A stretch of DNA of 64,000 nt from Augochlora pura (Eukaryota > Arthropoda > Insecta > Hymenoptera > Halictidae): the NCBI RefSeq assembly GCF_028453695.1, contig NC_135781.1, forward strand, positions 16,739,640 through 16,803,639, given 5' to 3'. The notes under the pieces were generated by a model. The model was not told where the DNA came from, ran no database searches, and was given only the letters and a program-made list of their open reading frames with translations. The first letter of the stretch is position 1; every line of letters begins with the position of its first letter. Shown one piece after another: positions 37,605-48,580 of this stretch. Position numbers and translations under genes: made by a program.

Positions 37605-38475
37605 AGATATGTATACGATGTACACTCATACACGAAAGTATTCGAACATTTAGATTTTTAACATTCAACTAATGAAATATATATGTAAAGCCAATGCATT
37701 TGGAATCATATTACACACATAACAAAGGATGAAACTTAAAATTACATAAGTGAAAGCAGAAAATAATTCAGCAATAGATGCCGTTTTTACAGTACATTTA
37801 TCGTAAATACGTACCAGAAGTGTCTCACAAAAGAATTGAGATTCTAATTTAATTAAAAAGATTAGAGGTTCTAATAGGAAGTCGATCTACCGTTTGCTTT
37901 TATAAAAACCCTAAGATTGTTTTTCATTCAGTAGACTAACTTAGAACCGTTTGCTTAATAATATTTCTTAATCGTTTTTTTACTTTGTTCCATGTGTAAG
38001 TATATTAAGAAATATTCTGAAGAAAATATGAAAAAACTGTCGATACTGTAACTAAAAGAATATCTTAAACCGTTTTATATTGTTTAAATTAACATATCTT
38101 TATATCATACTAACTAAGTACTCTTCTGTCCAAACATATTGTTTTGCAATATATATTTATCGAGAAATAAAGTATTTTGTATGTCAAAAATCTACTAACA
38201 ATTAATGATTTTTACATTTCTTTCTGTGTTTTGCACAAATTCTCAATTTTTTGTGTTATTTCTTCAGTCATTGTATGACGATAACAGCAATTTTTATTAC
38301 TCCATTTTAGCGATAAATAGTTATCTTTTATCAATTATGTAACACTCGTTCTTAAACGGTCCATTACTGTATATACTACCCTTTATCTCAGGGAATTGTT
38401 GTGAAAAAAGTAATCGAAAACCCCATTATTCCTTTGTCATAAATAACATTTGAAAAGGTCTGGAATAGAATATGA
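37605..38475. mobile_element. Decayed Tc1-like element (non-coding)
   Basis: An end-like CATACACGAAAGTATTCGAA at about 37629 recalls the AGTATTCG word of the other Tc1-like termini. Downstream TCTACCGTTTGCTTTTATAA recalls a stretch common near Tc1-type ends in arthropods. The right part (38331-38470) is shared with 60022-60395. No transposase motif is readable. Boundaries are rough and the grouping into one element is inference. Confidence 0.4.
38331..38470 (+). repeat. Dispersed repeat family D, uninterrupted copy
   Basis: Contains ATTATGTAACACTCGTTCTT, AAACGGTCCATTACTGTATA, GTAATCGAAAACCCCATTAT and CATAAATAACATTTG. It aligns with 60022-60395 except for the LTR insertion there. Across the insertion point a 38-base stretch lines up without gaps after removal of the LTR and one target copy. 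Confidence 0.75.
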
Positions 38476-38950
38476 AAAGTTCGAAACGTAGATGTAGCTT
38501 AGTTTCGTAGTTACACCGCCGAAGGTAAGCTCGCATAGGTACTTAGGCACTGAGAGGCTTAACCTTTTGCATACGAAGTGGAGTCACTCAGAGACCCCAA
38601 CACATATAGCCAAGGACAAAATTAACTGGACAGCCAGCGGGAATAGTCATCTATAAGTTTTATCACATTTCGTTGCTGTTGTGTACTTATGTTTTATTTA
38701 TTATACATTTCGGATTGCTAGCACCGAGGCCTAACTTGAATCCCATAGAGAATCAAAGTTAGACTAGCAAAGTTGAGATAACAAAGGTTATAACTAGATA
38801 TACAGTAGTCCAGACTGTTGGGAAACAGTAGTTGAAGCACCGTGCCGCGTTACCAAGAATTCATTTCAAAATTCGCTAAACGATCTTCTAAACCTTGTTT
38901 TCAAACTTTATGAAAGGTCTTTAATTTGAATTTTTCCTGCTTTCCAAATC
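38476..38950. other. Unannotated stretch with a possible TTAA-type end
   Basis: TTAA at 38559 followed by CCTTTTGCATACG resembles the CCCTTTGC termini but has no inverted partner. Otherwise nothing recognised. Confidence 0.4.
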
Positions 38951-39790
38951 TGTTAATAGATTTGATAACGAATGAAACGTAGAAGAATATCAAACGATGC
39001 ATGATCAACAATTACAGAACGGTGTAAAGCCGCATACATTGTGGTTTCGACGACCCAGATTCCTACGGTAATGAGTTTCAGAACGTGCGAAAGAATCTCG
39101 GCAATGTCACGGGATTCATGAGGCGGTAGAAGGCTCACACTCGATACGATATCGATGGCGTGGCTTAACCAATCACGACCGGCGTAACTTTGCCTCTGGA
39201 AACTTTAACCCGCCGCGACAGACACTTAGTTTGGCTTTAACTGCTAATTGATCAGAAAATCCAATTGCTGATCCTGATACATTATATTCTGCTCTCGTCG
39301 CGTAGATCAAAGCATTCGGCGCCACGTCCCGACTCGAAGTTTCTCTATTAAGCTACCCAACGCGTTCAACTTGCTTGACTCCAGGAAATTTGTCCACGTC
39401 CGCCACCGGTGGCTAGCTCTAGCGCGCCCCAAAAACTTTTCGATGTGTCCTGCTCGCGACACTCGTGCCCCGAACCAAGCGAGGCTACGTCGCTAATTTG
39501 ATATTCATTAGGCGAGTAGATCGCCGTGAAGATCGTGTTAGCTTATTGAATTATCGGATTCGTCGATAATTCGCCGGTGGGAGGGGAAAAAGTACTCGTC
39601 GTCTTCGAGAGCTTGGTAAAGAGTGGCTATTAAAGCAGTCGAACTTGCCTCCCAATTAATGCTTCATTGCCTGTGAAACATCCTAATTTGCTTCTCTAGG
39701 AGAGTTGCAGAGGGGAATGTGGTGAATGCTAGGTTGGAATTTAATTAAATTCTAGCTTGTGAGATTGACAGTGGATATAATGATCGGTAA
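38951..39790. promoter_or_regulatory. GC-richer island with homeodomain-type cores (candidate regulatory)
   Basis: At about 39240-39275, CTGCTAATTGATCAGAAAAT is followed by CCAATTGCTGATCC; the 12-mer CTAATTGATCAG also occurs at 16635. GCTAATTTGATATTCATTAG follows at about 39492. CpG-rich, with only a 61-codon frame. Enhancer function is inference. Confidence 0.25.
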
Positions 39791-39835
39791 TGATCGACAG
39801 AAAACTTTTAAGGCATTTAATAGTAGTATTTTTAA

Positions 39836-40205
39836 CCCTATTGATAGAATAAACGTAAGGTTACACCATGATGTTGAAGGTTACATACGTTCCCGTGTAT
39901 CTATTTGGGACAAGATTAAAAATGTTCCACCTTTTTGATGTATGGTAGTGCAGAGTGGGACATTTTCAGACCCACCTCGTAATATTGCAATAGCTGCATA
40001 CGCACAGGTTTACATTTAGTCTTTGTTACGTAAAGCAGTTGGTAATACCATCAACGAATGTTGAACGAATGTGTTCCCTTGTGTTGGCAATGTTATATGA
40101 TTCCCTTATTAATCAAAATATTCCAATTTTGTTTAATTTGAAACCCAATAAAATATCTGTTTAACATGGATCGATTTATTCTCTAAAATCCTGTACCTCA
40201 AAGAA
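39836..40205. mobile_element. TTAA-bounded MITE, about 370 bp (family B)
   Basis: TTAA at 39832-39835 and 40206-40209. The body has AAAATGTTCCACCTTTTTGA, GAGTGGGACATTTTCAGACC and CACCTCGTA, and the right end is CTAAAATCCTGTACCTCAAAG. These blocks recur in the same order in the element at 51772-52043. The GTCCCACCTTTTT / GTGGGACATTT pair is itself an inverted repeat. The left portion is longer than in the other copy. No coding content. Confidence 0.7.
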
Positions 40206-40626
40206 TTAAAAGAATATCAATGTCCTTAAAATTTCGAAAAATATGATTTGAAGATATTTTCTCTATTTAAATTCTTTAGATTATTTAATATTAATACTGT
40301 TAAATTTTAGGAGTAATTAGCGTATGTTACTTTATAATAATGAGAAATCTGTATTTATGTGCGTTCGATACTTTTATTGTGATGCCAATCGTTTTAGTAA
40401 TAATAATATGTAATTTAATAATAACAATATACAAGTTTGTGATAGCGTGGAAAATAAATATTGTTTTATGACTACCTAGTATCTGACAATTAAATTACAT
40501 TTTTAAAATGTCTCAACAAAGTTTAGAGACAAACTAACGTACGTAGAATGAGTGCCTCACAAAATATGTTGACGATACCACAAATAGAGTAGCACTTACT
40601 GTATAATACATAGGGTAATCTGACGT

Positions 40627-40752
40627 CAATATTTCTTGACACTAAGTTTTCATTTTCCTGATGTTCGCTGTAACATTCCATTAAATTTTAACGAAATTTT
40701 AAGGCTCGTTGAATTAAGATTTATTCTATACTAAGATTTTTCACAGTGAACG
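40627..40752 (+). repeat. Direct repeat, left copy
   Basis: Aligns with 41372-41501: CACTAAGTTTTCATTTTCC, TTCGCTGTAACATTCCATTA, AATTTTAACGAAATTTTAAG, GCTCGTTGAATTAAGATTTA and CACAGTGAACGA all have near-identical counterparts. Copies are about 745 bases apart. They could be LTRs of a very short element or a local duplication; no target duplication was found. Confidence 0.8.
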
Positions 40753-40792
40753 AGCTTCTCAAATATCGTCCTTGACTCTGGTATTACGACTG

Positions 40793-40880
40793 GACTGCGG
40801 ATTCTATGCATTTATTGCAAAACTGAGCAGTTGAAATATGAAATTCTAAAGAAAAGAAGAATCGATTAATACTGTTACAT
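40793..40880 (+). repeat. Dispersed repeat family A, variant copy
   Basis: GGACTGCGGATTCTATGCAT, TTATTGCAAAACTGAGCAG and AAGAAAAGAAGAATCGATTA parallel the block at 22306-22400 (AGACTGTGGAATTTATGCAT, AAAAAGAAGAAAG, TATCGATTCATT). Non-coding. Confidence 0.5.
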
Positions 40881-41371
40881 TATTTTCAACTTTTCAAAAT
40901 TATTAAAGGAAACAATTTAGGTTAATTTAATTTCTGTTCCTTACAGTCGCCCTGGAATATTTATATGTATATCGTATAAAGGCCAACTATCTAATTACGA
41001 CCGATAACAAGCCGATGTCAAATATAAAATAAACCCGTCTCTTAATTTACGCGAATATCCGTTTCACTTGGATTTGATTTGCGCGAATTAAAGCCGCGTA
41101 AATTGAATCTGAGTATAGAAGGAAAAATGTTGGAGATAAAAGCTGATAAAAGTTTTATAAATACATGTATACATATTTATTTCGCAGAACTTAACAGAAA
41201 AATAAGTGAGGCATTTCAGAAAAAAGAAGTATATACAAGTTTTAATCGGTCTCAAATCAGTGATCCTTTTCTTTTTAATTGACATAAATTTATCATTTTC
41301 AGTGTTTGAAATATTTGGCAGTTCGTCTTCATTTTCATTGCAAATATAAATTTTTTCGGATGATTTTTTTT

Positions 41372-41501
41372 CAATATTTTCTGTTACTAAGTTTTTATAA
41401 ATTTCTTAATATTCGCTGAAACATTTCATTAAATTTTGACGAAATTATAAGGCTCGTTGAATCAAGATTTATTCTTTACTAAGATTTTCCGCAGTGAACG
41501 A
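41372..41501 (+). repeat. Direct repeat, right copy
   Basis: Counterpart of 40627-40752, containing TATTCGCTGAAACATTTCAT, AATTTTGACGAAATTATAAG, GCTCGTTGAATCAAGATTTA and CGCAGTGAACGA. The spacer between copies is AT-rich; its 67-codon frame (41079-41282) has no recognisable domain. Confidence 0.8.
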
Positions 41502-42130
41502 AATTGTTCCTTTGTTGTTATTGTTACATGGATCACGAGGTTAATAGTAAATCTGCTAATAAATCATCAATGTCACGCTGCTTTAAATTGGCAACGCATC
41601 CTGTTTCAACTTTTTGTGATAAAATATGAACATTGAACACTTTCTCTTCAGTTGTTAGAATAATATTGCCTGGTGCAGCTATTTATGGCCGTATAGCATT
41701 TCAAAAAGCATTTACAGTTGAATGTTTTATATCACTCAAAACCAAAGCAATATTCTTAAAACAATTTAAAATATTATATTTTAAAGAAATAATCGTTAAA
41801 TATTCATCAATTTCGAGTTTATTATAAACCTCCTAGAAAATACGTTTAATGTAATCAATTTTGCAGACAGCAATTATGCCTCGATGTAAAGTCTGGATAA
41901 AAGCACACTTGTATTCAGTGGCAAACAGTTTATTTTCACGTTTGGATGCTTTAAATAACATTTTAAAAAGAAGACTCTTCTTCCATGTAATTTTCTGCTT
42001 CCACAATAAAACAGTTGTAAAACTAATTACAGAAACTCGCAACGCACATTTATAGGAAAATATATACGTATATACATATCCGACAACGTAAATCAATTCC
42101 GCGTAAATGGATGTAAATATGCCGCGTTAA
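41502..42130. other. AT-rich stretch, no gene seen
   Basis: Short frames of 64-87 codons overlap on both strands (41633-42096). No domain. Confidence 0.45.
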
Positions 42131-43135
42131 ATAAATACTCGCGGAAAGAAGTACTGCCTAAATTGAGGGATGGGTGTATTTCCATAGAAAACAGTATTTT
42201 TATGTCAATTTAACGTCAACGATTGCACGTTTCAGTGCATATTAAGGCTCGACCAGTGCAAGTCTCGCGTTTAAATGAAACATCGCCGGTCCTCGAGGGG
42301 CAGGCACGCTCTTCATTCCGTCCCTTATTGTCACTGTCTTGTTTTCGGGGGGACACTTTTTGACAGTGGCACGCGTCAGCTGCGTCGTATAATTCCGTAT
42401 TCATAACACCGTCTCCGTCCAATTTTCCAAGGATACCGTTTACTTTTCGCCTCCGTTCCGGCTCGGGTCTCCTCGCCGCCGCCGCCGCCTTCGAAAGAAT
42501 CGGGTAGGCAGATGGAACACGTATGCAGTGAAACCTATCCCCTCCCACGACTTCCGCTTCCGCCGGTTCCCCGGCGACAATTTTCAAGATATTCCTAGGG
42601 TCGGTAGAATTAATGTGATAGACGGAGCCACGCCACGGGCGGCCGCCGGTAACAATTCATTATGATCCCTAACGAAACTATTCACTTGGCGCAGCCGACA
42701 CCGAGCACGGGCGCTACCCCGCCGCCTAGACACCGTTCGCAATTATTCATAATTTATACTCCGGCGCATTACGCACGCGATATTCCGGGAGCCACCGTGT
42801 ATCTTTCTTACGGCTGATATTCCAAGGCGTCGTCGAGTCATCGGCGAAAGTAGGATAAATCGTTGATAAATTGCCGACAGAAGTAGCCGGCCAGAGCCCC
42901 GAGTGCCACGTCGACGCTTATCGACGCTCGAACCGACTAATTACCAGCAATTAATCATTGCCAGCTGCCCACTGATGACCGAGAAATACGCAGCCCTGGG
43001 TCGGCTACTCCTTTTTTCGGAAATTCCCTCGCCTCGCCCCACCGCGCAGTGGACCGGTTTGAAAACTTCAGTGACATTTCACGAAAAAGTCAGCTTCTCG
43101 AAATTGATAATTATTCCATCTGCATTGCTTTAGAA
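42131..43135. other. CpG-rich island, no gene recognised
   Basis: A 123-codon minus-strand frame (42587-42216) has Arg/Ala/Glu-rich low-complexity translation, partly from a GCCGCCGCC triplet run at about 42475-42489. I do not call it a gene. Contains the motif cluster at 42745-42975. Confidence 0.45.
42745..42975. promoter_or_regulatory. Homeodomain-type and E-box motif cluster (candidate enhancer)
   Basis: CAATTATTCATAATTTAT (about 42750) shares the 13-mer AATTATTCATAAT with the island at 35341. Further on come GACTAATTACCAGCAATTAA and TCATTGCCAGCTG (about 42935-42969), joining TAATTA and CAATTAAT cores to a CAGCTG E-box. No coding signal. Function is inference. Confidence 0.3.
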
Positions 43136-43517
43136 AGGCTTACAGATCTTAGAAATAAAGAGATTAACGAAGTTGAATAAATATTTTAATTATTGTGTAC
43201 ATTGAAATTGATTGTTTTGAGAGCAGAATATTTTGTCTGACGGAACTCCTTATATTATATTTTTTAAGATGTCCTCTTTATTGCGTTTCATATTTCCGCT
43301 CCGTCTCTTTACATTGTGAAGATTACACCTTGAAAATAAGAAATCATATATTTTATAGACATCACTAACTGCAATATATTAAAAAGTAACCAATATATTA
43401 AAAAGTAACACCGATGGATGCGTGACTTAAAAGCTTCCTTATATTCAACCGAAGATAACTTTTGAACTGCAAGTATCCCTATTCTGGCAGAAAAGGATAT
43501 TTTCTATACAGTTTGTT
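43136..43517. other. AT-rich stretch with a small tandem duplication
   Basis: Holds only a two-copy 19-base repeat (CAATATATTAAAAAGTAAC, 43372-43409) and nothing else recognised. Confidence 0.5.
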
Positions 43518-43521
43518 TTAA

Positions 43522-43807
43522 CACGTTCGTCACCACGTTACCACGTGACGCTCTTTCTGTTACAGTTAAGTAGGATTTTATTTATGTAATTTATGAAGAT
43601 CTTATTTGTAGCACAGGAATTTAATGGAATGAGCACTGGTAAACATAAAATATACAAAATAAAAATATTAAAAATTCACACACTATTATATTTATTACAT
43701 ATTAATCTATATTTAATATATAAAATATAACGTTATCTTATGTGTCTCAACTATCGGATATGGGCCCGGTAAGATGCTTGACCGATTCATGCTAGGCGAC
43801 GAGCGTG
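43522..43807. mobile_element. TTAA-flanked MITE, 286 bp (family C)
   Basis: TTAA at 43518-43521 and 43808-43811. Left end CACGTTCGTCACC, right end GGCGACGAGCGTG, whose complement is CACGCTCGTCGCC. Ends and interior words (GAGCACTGGTAAA) match the element at 56235-56490 (CACATTCGTGACC, GAGCACCGGTAAA). Non-coding, piggyBac-type target. Confidence 0.8.
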
Positions 43808-43811
43808 TTAA

Positions 43812-44684
43812 ATAATTCTGAAAAGAACGTGTCCCTACCAACTTGGACGTTATCAATGTCCATAAAATCTGTTCCATAAAACGTTACACGCATGGAATAT
43901 AAATATGAAATACATATATAAAAGTAAAAAATGGTTTGTATATTTACATTTAAACAATTTTTTGTTAAATGAAAAGTAACAATGAAAATTTATCAAAATT
44001 TATTGCGGAACAAATGCAAGAAATATTTAACTATCGCCAGCTAAAATTTACTGTTTTATAATTATTTCTAGTGAAGTTCATTGCAATTATTCAAAAGTCA
44101 TAACAACTAGTCACTGAATTCTCCAAACCGGACCACTGTGCGCCACGTTCCATCAGCGATCAATTTTTGTACAGCCGATGATTATGACAAATGCGATTAT
44201 ACATAGACTGTAGATTGCTCGATGTCACCGTTTAGTCATGCTTCAAATTCATTGCAGCATTGCGTCGATCGGTCGACATATTTTTTCTTCGTTCTAAAAC
44301 GCATTTTTATCTACGTACTTGTTTAACTATTATAGTGGCGATACATCGAAACTGGCTACTTTCCAGAAAAGTTTATTTTCTTTATATCTTCGGAAATAAA
44401 ACTTTTATTTCCTACCATGCTGTGAAGTTTGTAAATTACTTCCCACAACATTTTTGTATCCTTTTTCACAAAGTATTACTGAATTATATGAACTTGGCTC
44501 AGTTGTTTTCACTTAGTTACCTGTAACGGTCCCAGCCGGCACTATACCTTTCGTAAGAAACGCTCCACCAGATTGCTTTATGCAAGCCGATATTGCAATC
44601 AAAATGGCGAGAAGGCTAAATAAATCAAATTCATCGTTATTATTTTCTTCATTAAAGTCATTGTTATTAAGTAATACACTTTAA
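43812..44684. other. AT-rich stretch, no gene seen
   Basis: An 88-codon frame at 44260-44526 (aromatic- and Leu-rich) has no domain I recognise. A long-shot membrane protein fragment cannot be excluded. Confidence 0.45.
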
Positions 44685-44688
44685 TTAA

Positions 44689-44940
44689 TCCCCTGTGTTA
44701 TGACTTTTTTAATCAACTACGTTGATTAGCACTCTTTCGTCTTTACTAGGTTTCTTCATAGGGAAAAATAGTTTTTGAGTCTTGCATGTCTTAGTTTATT
44801 TTTATTTATTTAATTTTTATAACAAAAGAATCAAATTTTCTTTCGACTTAGGAAAACTGAAAGACATTCGTATCTAGAGGTTATGCATGAAATCTTCATC
44901 ACGCGTCTGACTCGCTGTTTATTATTATTATTATCATGAT
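44689..44940 (+). mobile_element. Decayed TTAA-type MITE copy
   Basis: TTAA at 44685-44688, then TCCCCTGTGTTATGAC. Near the other side, GGTTATGCATGAAATCTTCA and CGCGTCTGACTCGCTGTTTA correspond to TTGCATGAAATTTCTATTGC and GAGTCTGACTCG in the 3827-4061 copy. The right terminus is eroded into an ATT run. Confidence 0.55.
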
Positions 44941-45540
44941 TCATATTTTTAACACGAATAGGGATACAAATTGTTCCCCAAATATTTTGCGGTCATTCTT
45001 ACACAAACTTAAAATATGTCTAGAGAAAAATTAGATATTTATAGTGACCGGAAACAGATAATTTTAAAAGCATAAAATCTCTTTTATTGATTTCATAAGT
45101 ACAATAAATTTCATTCACAATGTTTCATTAATAAAATCAATGGCTAAAAAGTTATTCGAAGTGATAATTGCTTTTGGCTTACCGCGTTGTATTTACCGAG
45201 TTATTTCAATTTAACCAATTTTCGTTACGGAAACAAATAAAGGGAACGCGGGTATTAAATGAAAATTAAATTTATCGATAGCGTGTATTCGAGTTTTATA
45301 AAGTGTTATTCATTCACATTGACTTTGTATCGACCATGCCGTCACGCGTCCGCTTATATATAATTCATCGACAATAAATTAATTTTGGAGAAAACGAATG
45401 AATTGTATTTCCGTGCGTATATCTTACACTTTTTACTCTATTTTAATTTAGAAAGGAACAAGGAATTATTAGAATTTTGAAAGTAGCATAAATTCCCAAA
45501 ACTAAATTATCATAATAGCTTAAATGTTTCCCTTTTAAGC
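44941..45540. other. AT-rich stretch, no gene seen
   Basis: Nothing recognisable. Confidence 0.5.
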
Positions 45541-45920
45541 CAAGCTGCTTAGGAAATTAACGCAGCAAGCGGCGGGAGCATAAATACATCAGGGAATCGA
45601 ACTTGGACGATTACTTCAACGACCGTGGATAATATATGTCGCTCATTGCATTCAAACATCCAAAATTTGAAGGAGGCGTCTGCCGGAGCAATACCAATTG
45701 GAAATCGATCGATGAGTAAGTATAGACAAAATTTCAACGCGTTTCCAATAAATGGAAACGTCTGTACGCGGTCGTCTCTTTACAGTGCTGCAGATTGGAT
45801 CATTTTTGCAACAAAATCAAGAATTTCGTATAGTATTGAGGTTACGTGGCGACTCTTTTTTTTAAACCGCTAAAATGCTATTCCATATTTGCTCATGGAT
45901 AATCTACGTTGTACGAATCT
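45541..45920. other. Mixed-composition stretch, no gene recognised
   Basis: Frames of 62 (45737-45549 minus) and 82 codons (45625-45873 plus) overlap on opposite strands; no domain. Confidence 0.45.
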
Positions 45921-45985
45921 TTATTATATTTTATAATATTTTTATTATATTTTTATTATATTTTATTATATATTTATTATCTTCT
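45921..45985. repeat. AT-rich tandem repeat, period about 10-11
   Basis: About six imperfect TTTTATTATA-like units. Confidence 0.8.
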
Positions 45986-46435
45986 TTTAAAACGGCCTTT
46001 GTAGTTATCGTATGTACCACTTACTCTGTTTTAACCCCACCACGTACTAGCCAAGTTGATATTTTTTTTAAGAATGTTCGACTTATATTTGTTATCTTTC
46101 ATAACATTTCAACTTAAATATAAAAACTCTTTCGTTATTCTATCTGGATTCTACCAAAAATTGTTCGATTTTGTCACAGAAATGGCTAAGCTAGTTGTGA
46201 CGATTTCACGTTTAGTATGATAAGCCAATGAACGAATTCGATCAAAAGCGTAAGCACTGGAATATTGCCATAAGACGTTAATTAACTCTCAGATTTAACC
46301 TCTGAACAGCCTAGCCTGCGAAATGAAGCAACCATCGAATATCAAAAGCTACTATAGGGTTTTTCCGAATACGAAAGGCAGAATGGTCAAGAATGAGAGT
46401 CGTAAAATAAATGAATAAGACAGATGTTTGCAGAG
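45986..46435. other. Unannotated stretch
   Basis: Mixed composition; nothing recognised. Confidence 0.45.
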
Positions 46436-47065
46436 TGTTTGGACAGCTTCGAGTGACCTGGGATCATTGCTCAGATTCCTCAGAGTCCTGCGTGGCCAAA
46501 AGATAAAGCGCGACTGAGTGAAAGGGAAATAAGGAAAGAATGAGAGAGAATGATTAAGAAGGAGACAGAGTGTGAAAGAGTGTATGCAAGAGAGAGAATG
46601 GTGAGATAATGAGAGAAATGACTATAAGGATGGAAGGGCTAACGGAAATGATCGAGGCATTCGTCATAAAATGGTCACGCTGCAAAGTTATGCATTGTCG
46701 TAGTGTTGTCGTACTCATAGTCGTTGCGTTGCTGTTGTCAAGTATAGTCGTTGCGTTGCCATTGTCAAACTCGGTCATTATTGTTGCCATTGTCGAGTAT
46801 ATTCGTTGCGTTGCTGTTGTCAAGTATAGTCGTTGCGTTGCCATTGTCAAACTCGGTCATTATTGTTGCCATTGTCGAGTATATTCGTTGCGTTGCCACT
46901 GTTAAGTGTAGTCGGTTGCCGTGTCAAGTATAGTCCTTATTGTTGCGGTAGTTGTCACCGTTGTTGTTTAAGTCATAGGAAGTTGCTGTAACTTACTGCT
47001 GTAACTAATAAACTATTGCTGTTATTGTTACCCTACGTCGTTGATGTCGTTTCTTTATATTACCA
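46436..47065 (+). mobile_element. Candidate LTR containing a minisatellite
   Basis: Begins TGTTTGGACAGC and ends TATTACCA. CAGAG stands on both sides (46431-46435, 47066-47070), which would be a 5-bp target duplication. A GA-rich block, a repeat array and a poly(A)-signal-like AATAAA near 47009 follow the order seen in insect LTRs. Terminal inverted similarity is limited to TG...CA, and an alternative start at 46384 (TGGTCAAG, flanked by CAGAA) is possible. No internal element is attached. Confidence 0.4.
46721..46970. repeat. Minisatellite, 82-bp period built of three 27-28-bp subunits
   Basis: TCGTTGCGTTGCTGTTGTCA starts at 46721 and again at 46803, and the next unit begins at 46885. Each 82-bp unit is a series TCGTTGCGTTGCTG..., TCGTTGCGTTGCCA..., TCATTATTGTTGCCA.... 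The first two units are nearly identical and the third decays toward 46970. The 98-codon ORFs on both strands here are by-products of the repeat. Confidence 0.93.
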
Positions 47066-47480
47066 CAGAGCTTCGTGGGATTTCCAAATAATAATCCCTA
47101 CATTACGATCTCACCAGCCCGGTTACCGTCTAGGCGTGGCCCCATCTCGCCCTGTATCGTTTTACATGGTTTCATCATAATACGGCTGCTATATACCGTC
47201 GCTTCTCTCCAAACACCGATACCTCTCTAAATTACTTAGCAGGCCTCCACTTCGGCGATCACGTTGTCGTCACGCGACACTCGTGAAATCGACGACAGGA
47301 CGAAATTAAAAATGCAATTTTTTTATTGCGTTATCGAACGCAAAATGTGACAGCACCGAAGACGAATGAAATTGATATTTTTCGAACAAAAATTATCTAC
47401 CATCAAGAGGAAAATCTCCGTTCAATTTTGCAAGATTCAGTTAACCTTAAAAGAATAAAAGATTCAGAGACTTCTAGAAA

Positions 47481-47540
47481 GAACCTGTTAAGTATGAATA
47501 TTATTCCGTTCTTTCAAGTCGAAATAAAATTCTGCTCTTT
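47481..47540 (+). repeat. Dispersed repeat family E, copy
   Basis: GAACCTGTTAAGTATGAATA, TTATTCCGTTCTTTCAAGTC and GAAATAAAATTCTG match 54995-55055 (AACCTGTTAAGTATGAATAT, TACTCCATTTTTTTAGTCC, AAATAAAATTCTG). Non-coding. Confidence 0.7.
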
Positions 47541-48514
47541 TGTCATTGATAATTAAGCTTACAATTAAATACAGGCATACAATAAATATAAATTATCTTT
47601 TTCCTTCTTAAGAGTTATTAAAAAAGTTCCAATCATCGCAACTGTGGTATGAAAAGCGGATAAACCAGAGGATTTGTCGAAACTTTGTAGTTATTCACTT
47701 GTGAATTAAATTTGAAAATACTGTTTTCTAAATTGTTACTTCGATATGGTCAATACTATAAAAATGATTCATCTGTTTTTAACATAACCGTGTGCTACGA
47801 TTCAATGGATTAGAATCACAGAAAGTATTATTGTTTACTAACATGCGCATTCTTTACTTTACTAATATAATTAATAAATAGAATTGACAAAGTCACTTTA
47901 TAATAAATTGTCCATTGACCATTTTTGCATTCATGGCTATACTTTAATACATCAGTGAAAATTTTCGAGAACGTGTTTTACGCCACTATGATTCATGTCC
48001 ACTGAATTATACGCTTGCTCCACTTCGTTAGCGGTTCTTTGATGCCAGTAGGGAACAAGTTTTTTGCCTACTATATTGAATAAGTACTGTACATTGTTTC
48101 TGCCTTCTTCGCTGCCCCGTTACTTGACTATATTCGATGATTCCATTATAGGGAATTGGTTCCTCTACATATGAAAACAGCCAGCTGCATAAAACTATGC
48201 ATAGAATATATTTCGATACTCTATATACATGCAAAGTTTCGTTACAACTTCGAATTGGGCTATATCTTTTAACTGAGCAGCAAAGTGAAGAAAGACTTTT
48301 ATAATTATCCCAGGGGAAAAGAACGGAATAAAAGACCGTTTCGTAGAACAGTGTCTCTTGAACAGGAAGAGAAAGTAATTTCACGAAGTTCGTTCACTAA
48401 AGCGGTATTATGCAGATCACAGAAAAGATGTTCGAAAATATTTGTATCCGCTAGAAACCTTAACAATACAGGTGAACGCTAAATTCAAATATACAATTAA
48501 ATAATAGTAAAATT

Positions 48515-48580
48515 GCGAATTATTATGTAAAATGAAAACTGTCTACATCGTTTGCAATAACCATCAATTAAATATTAGTA
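48515..48580 (+). repeat. Dispersed repeat family A, weak copy
   Basis: TTATTATGTAAAATGAAAAC, TGTCTACATCGTTTGCAATA resembles the block ATGCAAAATAAAAATTGTCT, GTATCAATTGCAAGA at 24170. Confidence 0.35.

Noticed and set aside
38559..38600. TTAACCTTTTGC as a full TTAA MITE
   Set aside because: No inverted partner with TTAA within several hundred bases; at most a truncated end.
45875..46117. Possible mitochondrial insertion, because of an AT-rich hydrophobic ORF
   Set aside because: The hydrophobic translation comes from a TTTTATTATA tandem repeat; no mitochondrial protein motif is readable.
46554..46933. ORFs of 60-98 codons with repetitive Val/Ala/Ile or Thr/Met translations
   Set aside because: They are readings of the 82-bp minisatellite in several frames, not proteins.
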